Positions 18,120-27,165 are shown, numbered from the stretch's first letter. The stretch is DNA of 64,000 nucleotides from Crossiella sp. CA-258035 (GCF_030064675.1 NZ_CP116413.1:6542001-6606000); one strand, 5' to 3'. A program made the numbers and translations. Notes: generated by a model from the sequence alone, not told the origin.

Positions 18120-18746
18120 ATGACGACTACGCCCAAGGCGCGCGCGGGCGGGGCCGAGGCACTGACCGGTCTCGCCGAGGAGGAGCTGGGCTCGGCGGCC
18201 CAGCGCGACCGGCGCAGGCGGATCATCGACGCGACCATCGCGCTCGCCTCCAAGGGCGGCTACGACGCGGTGCAGATGCGCGCGGTGGCCGAGCGCGCCG
18301 ACGTGGCGCTGGGCACCCTCTACCGCTACTTCCCGTCCAAGGTGCACCTGCTGGTCACCGCGCTGGCCAGGGAACTGGAACGAGCCAACCAGAAGATCGA
18401 GCGCGCCGCCATCCCCGGCGACACCGCCTACGACCGCGTGCTGTTCGTGCTGCGCCGCACCACCCGCAGCCTGCAACGCGACCCGCTGTTCACCGAGGCG
18501 ATGACCCGGGCGTTCATGTTCGCTGACGCCAGCGCCGCGGCCGAGGTCGACTCGGTGGGCCTGTTGATGGAACGCATGTTCGTCACTGCGATGGGCGGCG
18601 AACCGGACACCGAACGCAAGGCGATCGCCCGCGTCATCGGCGACGTCTGGCTGTCGAACCTGGTCGCCTGGGTGACCCGGCGGGCATCAGCCACCGACGT
18701 GGCAACCCGCCTGGAGCTCACGATCCGCCTGCTCCTCAAGGACTAG
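18120..18746 (+). CDS. kstR: TetR-family repressor KstR of the steroid regulon
   Basis: The 208-residue protein has a TetR helix-turn-helix (MRAVAERADVALGTLYRYF) preceded by LASKGGYDAVQ, and a ligand domain with PLFTEAMTRAFMFADASAA and DVWLSNLVAWVTRRASATDV. These blocks match mycobacterial KstR closely, as I recall that protein. KstR represses cholesterol-catabolic genes and is released by 3-oxo-cholestenoyl-CoA. It is divergent from fadE34 as in M. tuberculosis, and four matching operators are visible in this window. Confidence 0.94.
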   Translation: MTTTPKARAGGAEALTGLAEEELGSAAQRDRRRRIIDATIALASKGGYDAVQMRAVAERADVALGTLYRYFPSKVHLLVTALARELERANQKIERAAIPGDTAYDRVLFVLRRTTRSLQRDPLFTEAMTRAFMFADASAAAEVDSVGLLMERMFVTAMGGEPDTERKAIARVIGDVWLSNLVAWVTRRASATDVATRLELTIRLLLKD

Positions 18747-18775
18747 CGACCGCGGCGAGACCGGCCCGACGAAAA

Positions 18776-18807
18776 CGGGGGCAGGAAGCGGAAACTCCCT
18801 GCCCCCG
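18776..18807. terminator. Bidirectional hairpin terminator between kstR and the DHFR-like gene
   Basis: A 10-bp perfect stem CGGGGGCAGG / CCTGCCCCCG with a 12-base loop lies between the two convergent stop codons. An A-run (GAAAA) precedes the stem, which would be a U-tract for the leftward transcript. Confidence 0.75.
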
Positions 18808-18812
18808 GCTAC

Positions 18813-19394
18813 TCACCCGCGCCGCTGATAGCTGAGGAAGAGCACCCCGCTGTCGAACCGCTTCAGATCGGCCAGCTCGAACCGGTCCGGGCTGAACCCA
18901 CCGTTGAACATCGGGATCCCCTTGCCCATCACGGTCGGGTGCTGCTTCACGAAGACCTCGTCGATCTCCGGCAGCAGCTCCGCGGCGAGCGCACCCCCGC
19001 CGACCAGGTAGATCCCCAGCCCGTCCTGCTGCTTGAGCTCCTTGACCTTGGCCAGCGCGTCCCCGCGAACCAGCTCCACCGTCGGCGCGGCCTCGGTCAG
19101 CGTGGAGGAGAACACGTAGTGCTTGAGGTGCAGGTAGGCATCCGGAACCCCTTGCGCCACACCGCTCTCGTAGGACTTGCGCCCCTCCAGCACGGTGTCG
19201 AACCGGGTCAGCTCACCCGCGATCCCCAGCGCGTCCCGCGCCATGTACGGCAAGGTGTCCCCGTAGTTCTGGAACAGGTACTCCATGTGGTCACCCTCCA
19301 TCAGGAAGTGACCAGCAGCCGTCGGGTCGCCCCCGCCAACCTCGGCGATGAAGCCATCCAGGGTCGCCGCCACGAAGTAAGTCAACTTGCGCAT
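18813..19394 (-). CDS. Dihydrofolate reductase/RibD C-terminal-fold reductase family protein
   Basis: The 193-residue protein begins MRKLTYFVAATLDGFIA, has FDTVLEGRKSYESG, and ends with GIYLVGGGALAAELLPEIDEVFVKQHPTVMGKGIPMF. These are the DHFR-fold landmarks of the RibD-C-like family. The substrate is unknown; members of this family use NADPH, and several are annotated only as DHFR-family proteins. It is transcribed leftward from a promoter with an inverted repeat at 19444-19476. Confidence 0.85.
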   Translation of the reverse strand: MRKLTYFVAATLDGFIAEVGGGDPTAAGHFLMEGDHMEYLFQNYGDTLPYMARDALGIAGELTRFDTVLEGRKSYESGVAQGVPDAYLHLKHYVFSSTLTEAAPTVELVRGDALAKVKELKQQDGLGIYLVGGGALAAELLPEIDEVFVKQHPTVMGKGIPMFNGGFSPDRFELADLKRFDSGVLFLSYQRRG

Positions 19395-19443
19395 CTATTG
19401 TCTCCCCAGTCCATCCATGGGAGCGACCCTCACCCCCAACCAC

Positions 19444-19476
19444 TGCAACCATAGTACTCCACCCATAGTGGTTGCA
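19444..19476 (-). promoter_or_regulatory. Promoter with inverted repeat upstream of the DHFR-like gene
   Basis: Arms TGCAACCA and TGGTTGCA flank a 17-bp centre. On the minus strand a TTGTTG/TTGCAA element and TACTAT could serve as -35 and -10, so a protein bound to the repeat would cover the promoter. Confidence 0.5.
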
Positions 19477-20125
19477 ACAACCAACCCTGCCCCGCCAGCG
19501 CACCCACCCGCCAGACGCGGGGCGAGCTGCGGCGTTGCCTCGAGCGACCGGCGGTGCCGCAGCGGCGGCGACGGGCGGCGAGCAGCGGGCCCCGACAGGT
19601 GCGGGGTGGCTGCGACGTGCCATGGTCGAGGGCATCGGATCACGGCACCAGGCGTCGGTCGTCGGGTGCCAGACGTCGGGCGTCAGGTGCCAGGCGTCAG
19701 GTCCCAGGCGGCGACCTGCGGCGGGCACCGGCTGCGGACGGCACGCCGCCGGGCGGTGCCACACCGGCAGGCGGCGGCTCACCGTCGGGCCGGGTCTGAC
19801 CGCCGGGCCGCGCCCAGCCCCGGCCGCGTCCCAGCGCCGGGCCGCGTCCCAGCCCCGGGCGGCGTCTCAGCGCCGGGCAGTGGCTGGCGGCTTGCCGGCG
19901 ACGGTCGACGGATTGCCGGGGTCGCGCTCGGGCCGGGGTGGCGCTGGCCTCTCGACTGTCGTGTGGTGGCTGTTGCCGGTGCGCCTTCCGGGCACCGTGC
20001 GTCTCCCCGCCACGCGCACCGCTTCTCTCTGCGGAACGAAACGATCAGCGGGTGAAGTTCCGCGGCCCTTTCAGCTATCAGCGAACAGCGGGCTGGGCCT
20101 CGGCGCGGAGCGGCGGTGGGCTGGG
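19477..20125. other. Gene-free stretch with GC-rich degenerate repeats
   Basis: I see no supported gene here; long open frames on the plus strand have no recognisable domains and are antisense to the flavin monooxygenase gene beyond 20126. The stretch holds short GTCAGGTGCCAGGC-like repeats around 19670-19710 and an 18-bp tandem repeat at 19801-19880. Confidence 0.6.
19801..19880. repeat. 18-bp tandem repeat, about four units
   Basis: The unit is CGCCGGGCCGCGTCCCAG with small changes; units begin near 19801, 19819 (shortened), 19835 and 19853, followed by a partial unit. No coding function is visible. Confidence 0.7.
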
Positions 20126-21457
20126 TCAGGGGTGGGGTTGGCGGTGGCGGGTGCGGCGGTCTTGGGTCAGTTCGTGGAGGTAGGGGTGGAAGTCGACCTG
20201 GATGGTGTGGCGTTTGGAGGCAACGTAGCGCTTGCGTTGGGCGCGTTGGTAATCGGCGATGCTGCGGCGCATGGTGTCCTGGCTCGGCAGGGTGGTGGTG
20301 CCGTCCAGGAGGTCGGCGATCCACGAGGCCTGGGCTTCGGCCAGGGGCATGACGGCGCCCAGGGGTTGGATGAGGCCGATGAAGTAGAGGCCGGGGTGGT
20401 CCACCGAGGCGATTCGGCGGTACAGGTCGATGTGGTTGTCGACGGGCTTGATGATGTCCTCGCCCAGGAAGGGGAAGGTGATCCGGTAGCCGGTGCAGTA
20501 GATGACCAGGTCGACTGGTTCGCTGGTGCCGTTGGTGAAGTGGACCGTGTCGCCCTCGAACCTGGCGATGTTGGGGCGGATCTGGATGTCGCCGTGGCCC
20601 AGGCGGCTGAGCAGGTCCTCGGAGACGGTGGGATGGGCGGCGAAGAGTTTGTGCTGGGGGTCGGGCAGGCCGTAGTCCGACATCTTGCCGATCTTCAGGC
20701 GCAGGAAGGCGCCCAGCAGCAGGCGGCGGGCGAACATCGGCAGGGTTCGGGTCAGGAAGGGGCTGCTCAGGGTGTCGGTGGGGCGGCCGAAGAAGTACTT
20801 GGGCAGCACGTACTCACCGCGGCGGAAGGCCAGCAGGGTGCGGTCGACGACGCGGGAGCTCTCCACCGCGATGTCGCAGGCCGAGTTGCCGAAACCCAGT
20901 ACCAGCACCCGTTTTCCCACCAGGACGTCGGGGGTGCGGTAGTGGTGGGCGTGCAACTGGGCGCCGGAGAAGGTGTCGGCGCCGGGGAAGGCGGGTTCGG
21001 GCCAGCGGGGGTCCCAGTGGTGGCCGTTGGCGACCAGGACGGCGCGGAAGCGCTCGGTCTGCTCTGATCCGTCCACTGTGGACCGGGTGGTGACCTGGTA
21101 GCCGCCGCCGGGCTCGGGGCGGACGTTGGTCACCTCGGTCTGGAAGCGGATGTGGCGGTGCAGGCCGAAGTGTTCGACGAAGGAGTCGAAGTAGGCCGCG
21201 ATCTGGGTGTGGCTGGGGTAGTCGGGCAGGGTGGCCGGCATCGGGAAGCTCGCGTACTCCATCTGCTGCCGGGAGGTGTTGATGTGCAGCGACCGGTAGG
21301 CCGAGGACATGCCGTTGTCGTTGTCGTAGCGCCAGTTCCCGCCCACCCGCGAGCCGGTCTCGAAACAGGTGAACTCGATCCCCCGCGCCTGGAGCACCTG
21401 GGCCGCGGCGATCCCTGATGAACCCGCGCCGATGACACAGACCCGCTGCATGATCAT
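20126..21457 (-). CDS. FAD-dependent flavin-containing monooxygenase (FMO family)
   Basis: The 443-residue protein has a FAD loop VIGAGSSGIAAA near the N-terminus, the FMO-type FSGAQLHAHHYR identifying motif, a second NADP loop VLGFGNSACDIAVE and a YCTGYRITFPF segment. FMOs insert one oxygen into soft nucleophiles or ketones using NADPH. It is divergent from a TetR regulator 82 bp away, which probably controls it. The physiological substrate is not evident. One GTCCACTGTGGAC palindrome lies within (21071-21083). Confidence 0.9.
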   Translation of the reverse strand: MIMQRVCVIGAGSSGIAAAQVLQARGIEFTCFETGSRVGGNWRYDNDNGMSSAYRSLHINTSRQQMEYASFPMPATLPDYPSHTQIAAYFDSFVEHFGLHRHIRFQTEVTNVRPEPGGGYQVTTRSTVDGSEQTERFRAVLVANGHHWDPRWPEPAFPGADTFSGAQLHAHHYRTPDVLVGKRVLVLGFGNSACDIAVESSRVVDRTLLAFRRGEYVLPKYFFGRPTDTLSSPFLTRTLPMFARRLLLGAFLRLKIGKMSDYGLPDPQHKLFAAHPTVSEDLLSRLGHGDIQIRPNIARFEGDTVHFTNGTSEPVDLVIYCTGYRITFPFLGEDIIKPVDNHIDLYRRIASVDHPGLYFIGLIQPLGAVMPLAEAQASWIADLLDGTTTLPSQDTMRRSIADYQRAQRKRYVASKRHTIQVDFHPYLHELTQDRRTRHRQPHP

Positions 21458-21470
21458 CCCCCTGAGGTTG

Positions 21471-21484
21471 TGACCGGGTGGTCA
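21471..21484. promoter_or_regulatory. Candidate TetR operator between FMO and its regulator
   Basis: TGACCGGGTGGTCA has perfect 5-bp arms (TGACC/GGTCA) and lies 13 bp before the FMO start in the short divergent region. Confidence 0.5.
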
Positions 21485-21539
21485 TGGCAGCATTCTCGGT
21501 GCCCGGGGGCCAGCGCAATACCGCTCAACGGAGGCCGCA

Positions 21540-22196
21540 GTGCCCACTCAGACGTGGACGAACCTGCCGGGACCGCGCCGGGACCGGGTGCTGGCCGCCG
21601 CCGTCGCGGAGTTCGGCAGGCACGGCTACTCCGGCGGCAGCCTCAACGTGATCGCCCAAGAGGCCGGGGTCGCCAAGGGTTCGCTGTTCCAGTACTTCAC
21701 GGACAAGTTCGACTTCTTCCTGCACGTCACCGAGCACACCGCGCTGCGGGTGCGGGCGGCGCTGGACCCGTGGCTGGACCGGCTCGACCCCGGGGCCGGG
21801 TTCGCCGAGTCGGTGCTGGACGCGGCGCAGGCGTGGATGTCCTACTTCGCCGATCATCCCGCCGATCGCGGGATGGTCGCGGCGATCAACCTGGAGCTGG
21901 ACCCGGCGATCCGCGCGGTGGTGCTCGGGCCGGTGCACCAGCGCTACCGGGAGGCGCTGCTGCCGCACTTCGCGCGCGCCCGGGAGCACGGCACGCTGCA
22001 CGCCGGGGCGGATCTGGACGCGTTGCTCGCGCTGTTCCTGGTGTTGCTGCCGCATCTGGCGCTGGCTCCGTTCGAGCCGGGGATCGACGGGGCGCTGGGC
22101 TTGCACGGGCGGCCGGTGGCGGAACTGCGCGCGCAGGCCGCGCGGCTGATCCGGCCGGTGCTCGCCGGGTTCGGGGTGGCGGGGCAGACCGGGTGA
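21540..22196 (+). CDS. TetR-family transcriptional regulator
   Basis: The 218-residue protein starts at GTG 21540 and has a TetR helix-turn-helix: FGRHGYSGGSLNVIAQEAGVAKGSLFQYFTDKFDFF. The C-terminal two-thirds is a variable ligand domain. It is divergent from the FMO gene, which it probably represses through the palindrome at 21471. Downstream of its stop the sequence becomes repetitive and non-coding. Confidence 0.9.
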   Translation: MPTQTWTNLPGPRRDRVLAAAVAEFGRHGYSGGSLNVIAQEAGVAKGSLFQYFTDKFDFFLHVTEHTALRVRAALDPWLDRLDPGAGFAESVLDAAQAWMSYFADHPADRGMVAAINLELDPAIRAVVLGPVHQRYREALLPHFARAREHGTLHAGADLDALLALFLVLLPHLALAPFEPGIDGALGLHGRPVAELRAQAARLIRPVLAGFGVAGQTG

Positions 22197-22693
22197 GGTG
22201 GAGGGCAAGGGCCGGGTGTGGCTGGCCGAGCAGGAGGGCAGGCGCGCCGCGCCGGGTGGGGCGGGACGGGCAGACAGAGCAGGGCGGGGCGAGTCGGCGG
22301 GCGAAGCAGCAGGGCGGGCGGCGAGGCGCGCAGCAGGGCGGGCGAGGCGGAGCGGCACGGCAGGCGAGGCGGAGCGGCACGGCAGGCGAGGCGGAGCGGC
22401 ACGGCGGATGAGGCGGAGCGGCAGGGCGGATGAGACGGCGGGACGGATGAGACGGCGGGACGGATGAGGCGAGGTGGCGGGCGACACCGGCGGATGAGGC
22501 GGCAGGGCGGGTGAGGCGCGCGGCGGGCGACACCGGCGGGGTGAGGCGGCGAGGCGGGTGGCACCGGCGATGTGGCTGGTGGGCGGGGCGGGGGTGCGAC
22601 CATCGGCGGATTGACCGCGGTGGGGGTGGCGGCGAGGATGGGTGAAAACGTATTCATTCGTCGGGTCGCCGCCAGCCCGGGAGGGAGCTGGCG
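22197..22693. other. Gene-free, repeat-filled intergenic stretch
   Basis: Nearly 500 bp of G-rich low-complexity sequence without supported coding capacity. It includes the 22-bp and 17-bp tandem repeats listed separately and ends with an AT-richer ACGTATTCATTCG segment that may hold the promoter of the GH28 gene. Confidence 0.6.
22341..22462. repeat. Adjacent 22-bp (four copies) and 17-bp (two copies) tandem repeats
   Basis: Units at 22341, 22363 and 22385 share GGCGAGGCGGAGCGGCAC and are almost identical; the fourth at 22407 begins GATG. Two identical copies of GATGAGACGGCGGGACG follow at 22429 and 22446. There are no spacers, so this is a minisatellite and not a CRISPR. Confidence 0.85.
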
Positions 22694-24094
22694 ATGGGGT
22701 CGTCTCGGCGGGACTTCCTGAGGGTGACCGGGCTGGCCGCTGGGGGTGCGTTGCTGCCCGGGGCCGCGCTCGCGAGCCAGGCTCCCACCTCGGCTGATCC
22801 GTGGGACGCGGTGCCGGGGATTCTGGCCCGGGTCGTGCCGCCGTCGTTTCCCGCGCGGGACTTCCCCATCACCGGCTACGGCGGCAAGGGGGACGGCAAG
22901 GCGGACAACACCGCCGCGTTCCGGGCCGCCATCGCCGCCTGTGGGCAGGCCGGAGGTGGGCGGGTGGTGGTGCCCGCGGGGACCTTCCTGACCGGGGCTG
23001 TTCACCTGACCAGTAACGTCAACCTGCATATACAGTCCGGCGGTATAATCAGGTTCGCTACCGATCCGAAGAAGTTCCTGCCGGTGGTGCGGACCCGGTG
23101 GCAGGGGATCGAGTGCATGAACTACTCGCCCTTCATCTACGCCTACGAGGCCACCAACGTGGCGCTGACCGGGGCTGGGCGCATCGACGGGCAGGCGGGC
23201 AACGGGCCGTGGTTCGACTTCGACCCGAAGCGGCAGCCGGACTGGGAGCGGCTGCAGAAGATGGCGGTGGATGACGTGCCGGTGGAGCGGCGAGTGTTCG
23301 GGGGCGGGCACTTCCTGAAGCCGAACATGATCCAGTTCTACCGGTGCCGGAACGTGCTGGTGGAGGGGCTCGACATCCGGAGTCCGGCGATGTGGACCAT
23401 TCATCCGGTGCTGTGCCGCAATGTCACGGTGCGCGGGGTCACCGTGCACAGCCGGGGCGGCATGGTGGACGGGGTGGATCCGGAGGCCAGTTCCGACGTG
23501 CATGTGACCGGGTGCACGTTCGACACCGGCGATGACGGCGTGGTGATCAAGTCGGGGCGGGACATCGACGGGCGCCGGGTGGGGGTGCCCAGTGCGAACA
23601 TCGTGATCGAGGAGTGCGCGTTCCTGGGGCGCTGGGGCGCGATCGCGGTGGGCAGTGAGATGTCCGGCGGGGTGCGCAACGTATTCGCGCAGGACATCAC
23701 CATCCGGCCGGGGCCGGACTACCAGACCTTCCACGCGGTCTACATCAAGACCAACAAGCGGCGGGGTAGCACCGTGGACGGGGTGCACGTGCGCAGACTT
23801 GTCGCTGACAAGATTGGCCGGGGCGCGGTGTTCATCACCATGAACTACAACCTGACCGGGCCTGGGTTCGGGCCGATCGCCTACCCGGCCGTGCGCAACG
23901 TCACGTTGGACCGGCTCACCGTGCGCGGCACGCCCTGGGCGGTGCGCCTGGACGGCCTCGCGGAAAGCCACATCCAGGACGTCCAGGTCAGCAACAGCAC
24001 GTTCACCGAGGTCGCGGACGCCGGCATCTCGATCAGGAACGCCGATCGGACCGTGTTCCGCAATGTGCAGGTGAATGGCAAACCGGTCCTCTGA
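22694..24094 (+). CDS. Tat-exported glycoside hydrolase family 28 (polygalacturonase-like)
   Basis: The 466-residue protein starts with a twin-arginine signal SSRRDFLRVTGLAAGGALL, so it is exported folded. It then has a Pfam-type pectate-lyase/GH28 beta-helix: DFPITGYGGKGDGKADNTAAF, the catalytic-region blocks DGVDPEASSDV, DTGDDGVVIKSG (paired Asp) and GRWGAIAVGSEMSGGVRN, and YIKTNKRRG. These correspond to the NTD, DD, GHG and RIK sites of GH28, with GSE in place of GHG. It probably trims plant pectin, perhaps as an exo-enzyme. A GGGAGGGAG site precedes the ATG. Confidence 0.88.
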   Translation: MGSSRRDFLRVTGLAAGGALLPGAALASQAPTSADPWDAVPGILARVVPPSFPARDFPITGYGGKGDGKADNTAAFRAAIAACGQAGGGRVVVPAGTFLTGAVHLTSNVNLHIQSGGIIRFATDPKKFLPVVRTRWQGIECMNYSPFIYAYEATNVALTGAGRIDGQAGNGPWFDFDPKRQPDWERLQKMAVDDVPVERRVFGGGHFLKPNMIQFYRCRNVLVEGLDIRSPAMWTIHPVLCRNVTVRGVTVHSRGGMVDGVDPEASSDVHVTGCTFDTGDDGVVIKSGRDIDGRRVGVPSANIVIEECAFLGRWGAIAVGSEMSGGVRNVFAQDITIRPGPDYQTFHAVYIKTNKRRGSTVDGVHVRRLVADKIGRGAVFITMNYNLTGPGFGPIAYPAVRNVTLDRLTVRGTPWAVRLDGLAESHIQDVQVSNSTFTEVADAGISIRNADRTVFRNVQVNGKPVL

Positions 24095-24214
24095 CGTGGC
24101 ATTCTGCCCGAACGTTCGCACGAATGGGTGTGATGCGCGCCGAACCGCGTAAAGCTGGGAAGCCTCAAACGTCCCCCCAACGCACGCGACGGGCGAGACG
24201 GAAGGGCAGCAGTC

Positions 24215-24628
24215 ATGCGCGAGGAGCACGCGGAGATCCGGACCACCACGATGTTCAACCTGCTGGTGGCACCGCCGGTGCCGGTGGAGGTCGAACTGGG
24301 TTACTCGACCACCGACCCGTACGCGGTACGCGCGGTGTTCAACCCCGGTGGCAGCCAGAGCGTGGAGTGGATCCTCGCTCGGGACCTGCTGGCCGACGGG
24401 CTGATCAGCGACAGCGGCGAGGGCGACGTCAAGATGTGGCCGATCCCGGATCAGCTGGAGCTGGTCGTGATCGAGTTCACCACCCCGGCCGGGCACGCCC
24501 GGTTCACCGCTGACGCCGAGGAACTGGCGGAGTTCCTCAACCGCAGCTACGAGCTCATCGCCCCCGGCACCGAGCACGAGTGGTTCGACTTCGAGCACGA
24601 GCTCACCCACCTGGGCAACGCGAACTGA
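24215..24628 (+). CDS. SsgA-like sporulation/cell-division protein
   Basis: The 137-residue protein has the SALP-family features: an N-terminal TTTMFNLLVAPPVPVEVELGYSTTDPYAVRAVF, WILARDLLADGL and a C-terminal RFTADAEELAEFLNRSYELIAPG. SsgA-like proteins guide septum placement in sporulating actinomycetes; the length equals that of SsgB. It is monocistronic, with a CGAACGTTCG palindrome at 24109-24118 upstream that may be regulatory. Which SALP it is cannot be decided from this sequence alone. Confidence 0.9.
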   Translation: MREEHAEIRTTTMFNLLVAPPVPVEVELGYSTTDPYAVRAVFNPGGSQSVEWILARDLLADGLISDSGEGDVKMWPIPDQLELVVIEFTTPAGHARFTADAEELAEFLNRSYELIAPGTEHEWFDFEHELTHLGNAN

Positions 24629-24720
24629 GGGCCCGGTGCCCCTCGGGGTGAACAACGGCCTCGTTCGAGCGAACAACGGGGCGCGTCCTCCTCGGTCTGC
24701 CCGTGGCGACTTAGGTTTCG

Positions 24721-25512
24721 GTGACGAAGCCGAGGCCGGGAGGGCGCGGGGTGCTGTGGAACAGCCTGCTGATCGTGGGCGGGGCCATCGGAATCAGCGT
24801 CCTGGCCGCCTACGTGGTGGACCGTTGCGTCCGGCGTGAGTCGCGGGCCCGCTACCACGACGTCTCCGGCCACTTCTTCGCCGCGGTCGGCGCTTTCTAC
24901 GCGATCCTGGTCGCCTTCGTGGTGGTCGCGGTGTGGGAGGACATGGAGGCGGCGAAGAAGAACACCTACGCCGAGGCGAACGCGTTGCCGGGCCTGTACT
25001 TCGCCTCGACCGCCTTCTCCGACAAGGACAAGGCCGCCTTCCAGGACATCGCCGTCAGCTACGCGCGCACCGTGATCGTGGACGAGTGGCCGGAGCTGCG
25101 CGAGGGCCAGGCCAGCGCCAAGGTCGAGGACGTGGCCAAGCGGATGCGCCGGGCCATCGTGTCGATGGACGTGGAGACCGCGCGCCAGGAAGGCCTGTAC
25201 TCGGCCATGATCGAGCGGGTCAACACGATCAACACCATGCGCCGGGAACGGCTCAACGAGGCGCACACCTCGGTGCCCCGGTTCTTCTGGGTCGGGTTGA
25301 TCATCGGCGGGGTGCTGGTCATCGGGTTCGCGTTGTTCTTCGGCCCGCCGGGTTTCCTGCCGCACGCGCTGATGATCGCGGTGCTGGCCGCGCTGGTGTC
25401 GGCCTCCCTCTACTTCACCTACCTGATGGACCACCCGTTCCGGGGCGAGGTCGCGGTGACCCCCGAGGCCTTCCGCATCGCCTTGGTCCAGATGGGACAG
25501 ACACCACCGTGA
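24721..25512 (+). CDS. DUF4239-type integral membrane protein
   Basis: The 263-residue protein has two N-terminal membrane helices (VLWNSLLIVGGAIGISVLAAYVV and a second at FFAAVGAFYAILVAFVVVAVW), a soluble middle part, and two C-terminal helices (FFWVGLIIGGVLVIGFALFF and ALMIAVLAALVSASLYF). This pattern and the HFFAAVGAFYAILVAFVV block match the bestrophin-like DUF4239 family of unknown function. It starts at GTG 24721. The upstream gap carries a GTTCGAGCGAAC hairpin. The next gene follows by 17 bp, probably in the same operon. Confidence 0.8.
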   Translation: MTKPRPGGRGVLWNSLLIVGGAIGISVLAAYVVDRCVRRESRARYHDVSGHFFAAVGAFYAILVAFVVVAVWEDMEAAKKNTYAEANALPGLYFASTAFSDKDKAAFQDIAVSYARTVIVDEWPELREGQASAKVEDVAKRMRRAIVSMDVETARQEGLYSAMIERVNTINTMRRERLNEAHTSVPRFFWVGLIIGGVLVIGFALFFGPPGFLPHALMIAVLAALVSASLYFTYLMDHPFRGEVAVTPEAFRIALVQMGQTPP

Positions 25513-25529
25513 GAAGTCGAGGAGGAGCA

Positions 25530-26045
25530 ATGCCCGCCCAATCCCGCCGTCCCTGGTTGCGGATCGCCGTGATCGCCGCGGTGGCCTCGGTGCTGCCGCT
25601 GGCCGCCGCCAGCGCCGCGCCCGCACCGGCGCCCCAGGACGAGACCATCGAGCTGACCGCCCAGCGCGGGGTGCTGAGCCTGCCGGCGACGCCCGCGGTC
25701 GGCGTGCCCTTCCTCGGTGGCGGCGACCTGCTCGACGCCGCGGGCAAGAAGGCCGGCGAGGGTTACTCCAGCTGCCTGATCGCCAAGATCGCGCTGCCCG
25801 CCGAGCTCACCGCCTACTGCACCTCGGCGTTCCGGCTGGAGAAGGGCGAGATCCACCTGTCCAGCCTGCGCACCTACACGCTGCTGCCCGGCCCCACCTT
25901 CAAGGACGGGCCGATGGCGGTGACCGGCGGCACCGGCGCGTACAAGAGCGCCCGCGGCGAGGCCAAGACCGTGAAGCAGGGCGGGGACCCGCTGGACCCC
26001 TCGAAGCCGGTGTCCTACAAGTTCACCATCACGCTCAGCGCCTGA
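25530..26045 (+). CDS. Secreted allene-oxide-cyclase-barrel-like protein
   Basis: The 171-residue protein has a Sec signal peptide (RIAVIAAVASVLPLAAASAAP) and a mature part ending PMAVTGGTGAYKSARGEAKTV, the motif of the dirigent/allene oxide cyclase beta-barrel fold. Bacterial members are secreted proteins of unknown role. ATG 25530 follows GGAGGAG. The 3' end overlaps the convergent binding-protein gene by 11 bp. Confidence 0.78.
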   Translation: MPAQSRRPWLRIAVIAAVASVLPLAAASAAPAPAPQDETIELTAQRGVLSLPATPAVGVPFLGGGDLLDAAGKKAGEGYSSCLIAKIALPAELTAYCTSAFRLEKGEIHLSSLRTYTLLPGPTFKDGPMAVTGGTGAYKSARGEAKTVKQGGDPLDPSKPVSYKFTITLSA

Positions 26046-27165
26046 GCGCCTCGACCAGGTCGCCGTCAGGTGTCACGGCGGCGACCCGGTCGGCGGCCAC
26101 GATCCGCAGCTCCGGTCCCCCGGCCCCGTGCCGCCACTGCCCGCCGGCCAGCGGCAGCGCGGCGATCCGCGGGGCCGGGCCGCGGGTCCAGTCGAGCCTG
26201 CCCGCGATGGTGTGGATGTCGGTGCGGGAGAGGGCTTCGCGCACCGCGGCGGGATCGTCCGGGTCGGCCGCGGTGCGCACCGCGTGGGCAGCCACCTCCA
26301 GCAGCGCGTGCGCCAACCCCAAGGGCGGCAACCAGGATCGGCCGGTGTCGCGCCGGTAGGCCGCGGCCAGCTCCGCCGCGGATCGTCCGTCCACACTGGA
26401 CACGCACCGGTGCCGGGGTGACCAGGCGACCACGGTGGCGACCCGGTCCAGCGCGGGGTGCTCCAGGCCGAACGGGTAGGCCAGCCAACGGGAACAGGTG
26501 ATCAGCCGCAGGCCCAGCTGGCCGGCGGCGGCGCTGAACCCGGCGAGGTCGGCGGTGGTGGCCGCGCTGCTGACGATGCGCGCGCCCCCGGCGTGGAAGG
26601 CGGCGATGGCGGCGGTGTGCTCGGCGGCGGGTTCGGGGTAGCCGCCGGGGTCGACCAGCGGGCGGGCCTGGCGGGCCACGGGCAGGAAGCCCATCGCGGG
26701 ATCGCGGAGGGCGGCGCCTTGCGGGCCGTTGTTCCAGAGCAGGCCGACCGGGTCGGCGCCGGGAACGCGGGACCACAGGTCGGTGAAGGTGCGGGCGATG
26801 TCGTCCAGGCCCCAGCAGAAGTGGAACGTGCCCGCGGGGCAGCCGGCGCGGTGCACCTGCCAGGGCAGCGCGGTGGACAGGAAGGGCAGGCCCGCCTCGG
26901 TCGCGGCGGCGGCCAGTGCGGGCAGCACGGTGGTGCCGCCCAGCGCGGTGACCAGCCGGGCCCCGTCGGCGGCCAGTCGCCGGACCGCGCGTCGCGCTCC
27001 GTCCACTGTGGACTCGTGGTCGGCGGTGCGGAACTCGATCGGGCGACCGTGCGCGGTCAGGGCGAGGCCGCGGAAGTGTTCGGTGGCATAGGCGAGTGGG
27101 TCGCCCAGCGGGGCCAGGCGGCCGGAGCGGGGCAGCGCGACCCCGATCCGCGGCGGGTCAGTCAC
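26035..27165 (-). CDS. Periplasmic-binding-protein-fold ligand sensor (LivK-like) without a signal peptide
   Basis: The 376-residue protein has the type 1 periplasmic binding protein fold: DPPRIGVALPRSGRLAPLG at the N-terminus, RRLAADGARLVTALGGTTVLPAL, and GLPFLSTALPWQVHRAGCPAGTFHFCWG. Relatives bind amino acids for ABC import, but here there is no signal peptide or lipobox and no ABC genes nearby. The gene overlaps the end of the ion channel gene by 8 bp, so the two are likely co-translated. A cytoplasmic ligand-binding partner for the channel is one explanation. Confidence 0.75.
   Translation of the reverse strand: MTDPPRIGVALPRSGRLAPLGDPLAYATEHFRGLALTAHGRPIEFRTADHESTVDGARRAVRRLAADGARLVTALGGTTVLPALAAAATEAGLPFLSTALPWQVHRAGCPAGTFHFCWGLDDIARTFTDLWSRVPGADPVGLLWNNGPQGAALRDPAMGFLPVARQARPLVDPGGYPEPAAEHTAAIAAFHAGGARIVSSAATTADLAGFSAAAGQLGLRLITCSRWLAYPFGLEHPALDRVATVVAWSPRHRCVSSVDGRSAAELAAAYRRDTGRSWLPPLGLAHALLEVAAHAVRTAADPDDPAAVREALSRTDIHTIAGRLDWTRGPAPRIAALPLAGGQWRHGAGGPELRIVAADRVAAVTPDGDLVEALRR

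Noticed and set aside
1-18746. cyp125 and fadA5 expected beside an igr-like operon
   Set aside because: No P450 heme-binding Cys motif or thiolase of FadA5 type is present in the window; they must be elsewhere or absent.
19472-21067. Open frame of 531 residues on the plus strand
   Set aside because: It spans a repeat-rich gap and the antisense of the FMO gene; no domain is seen.
22341-22462. Possible CRISPR array
   Set aside because: The units are contiguous and short with no spacers, and no cas genes are near.
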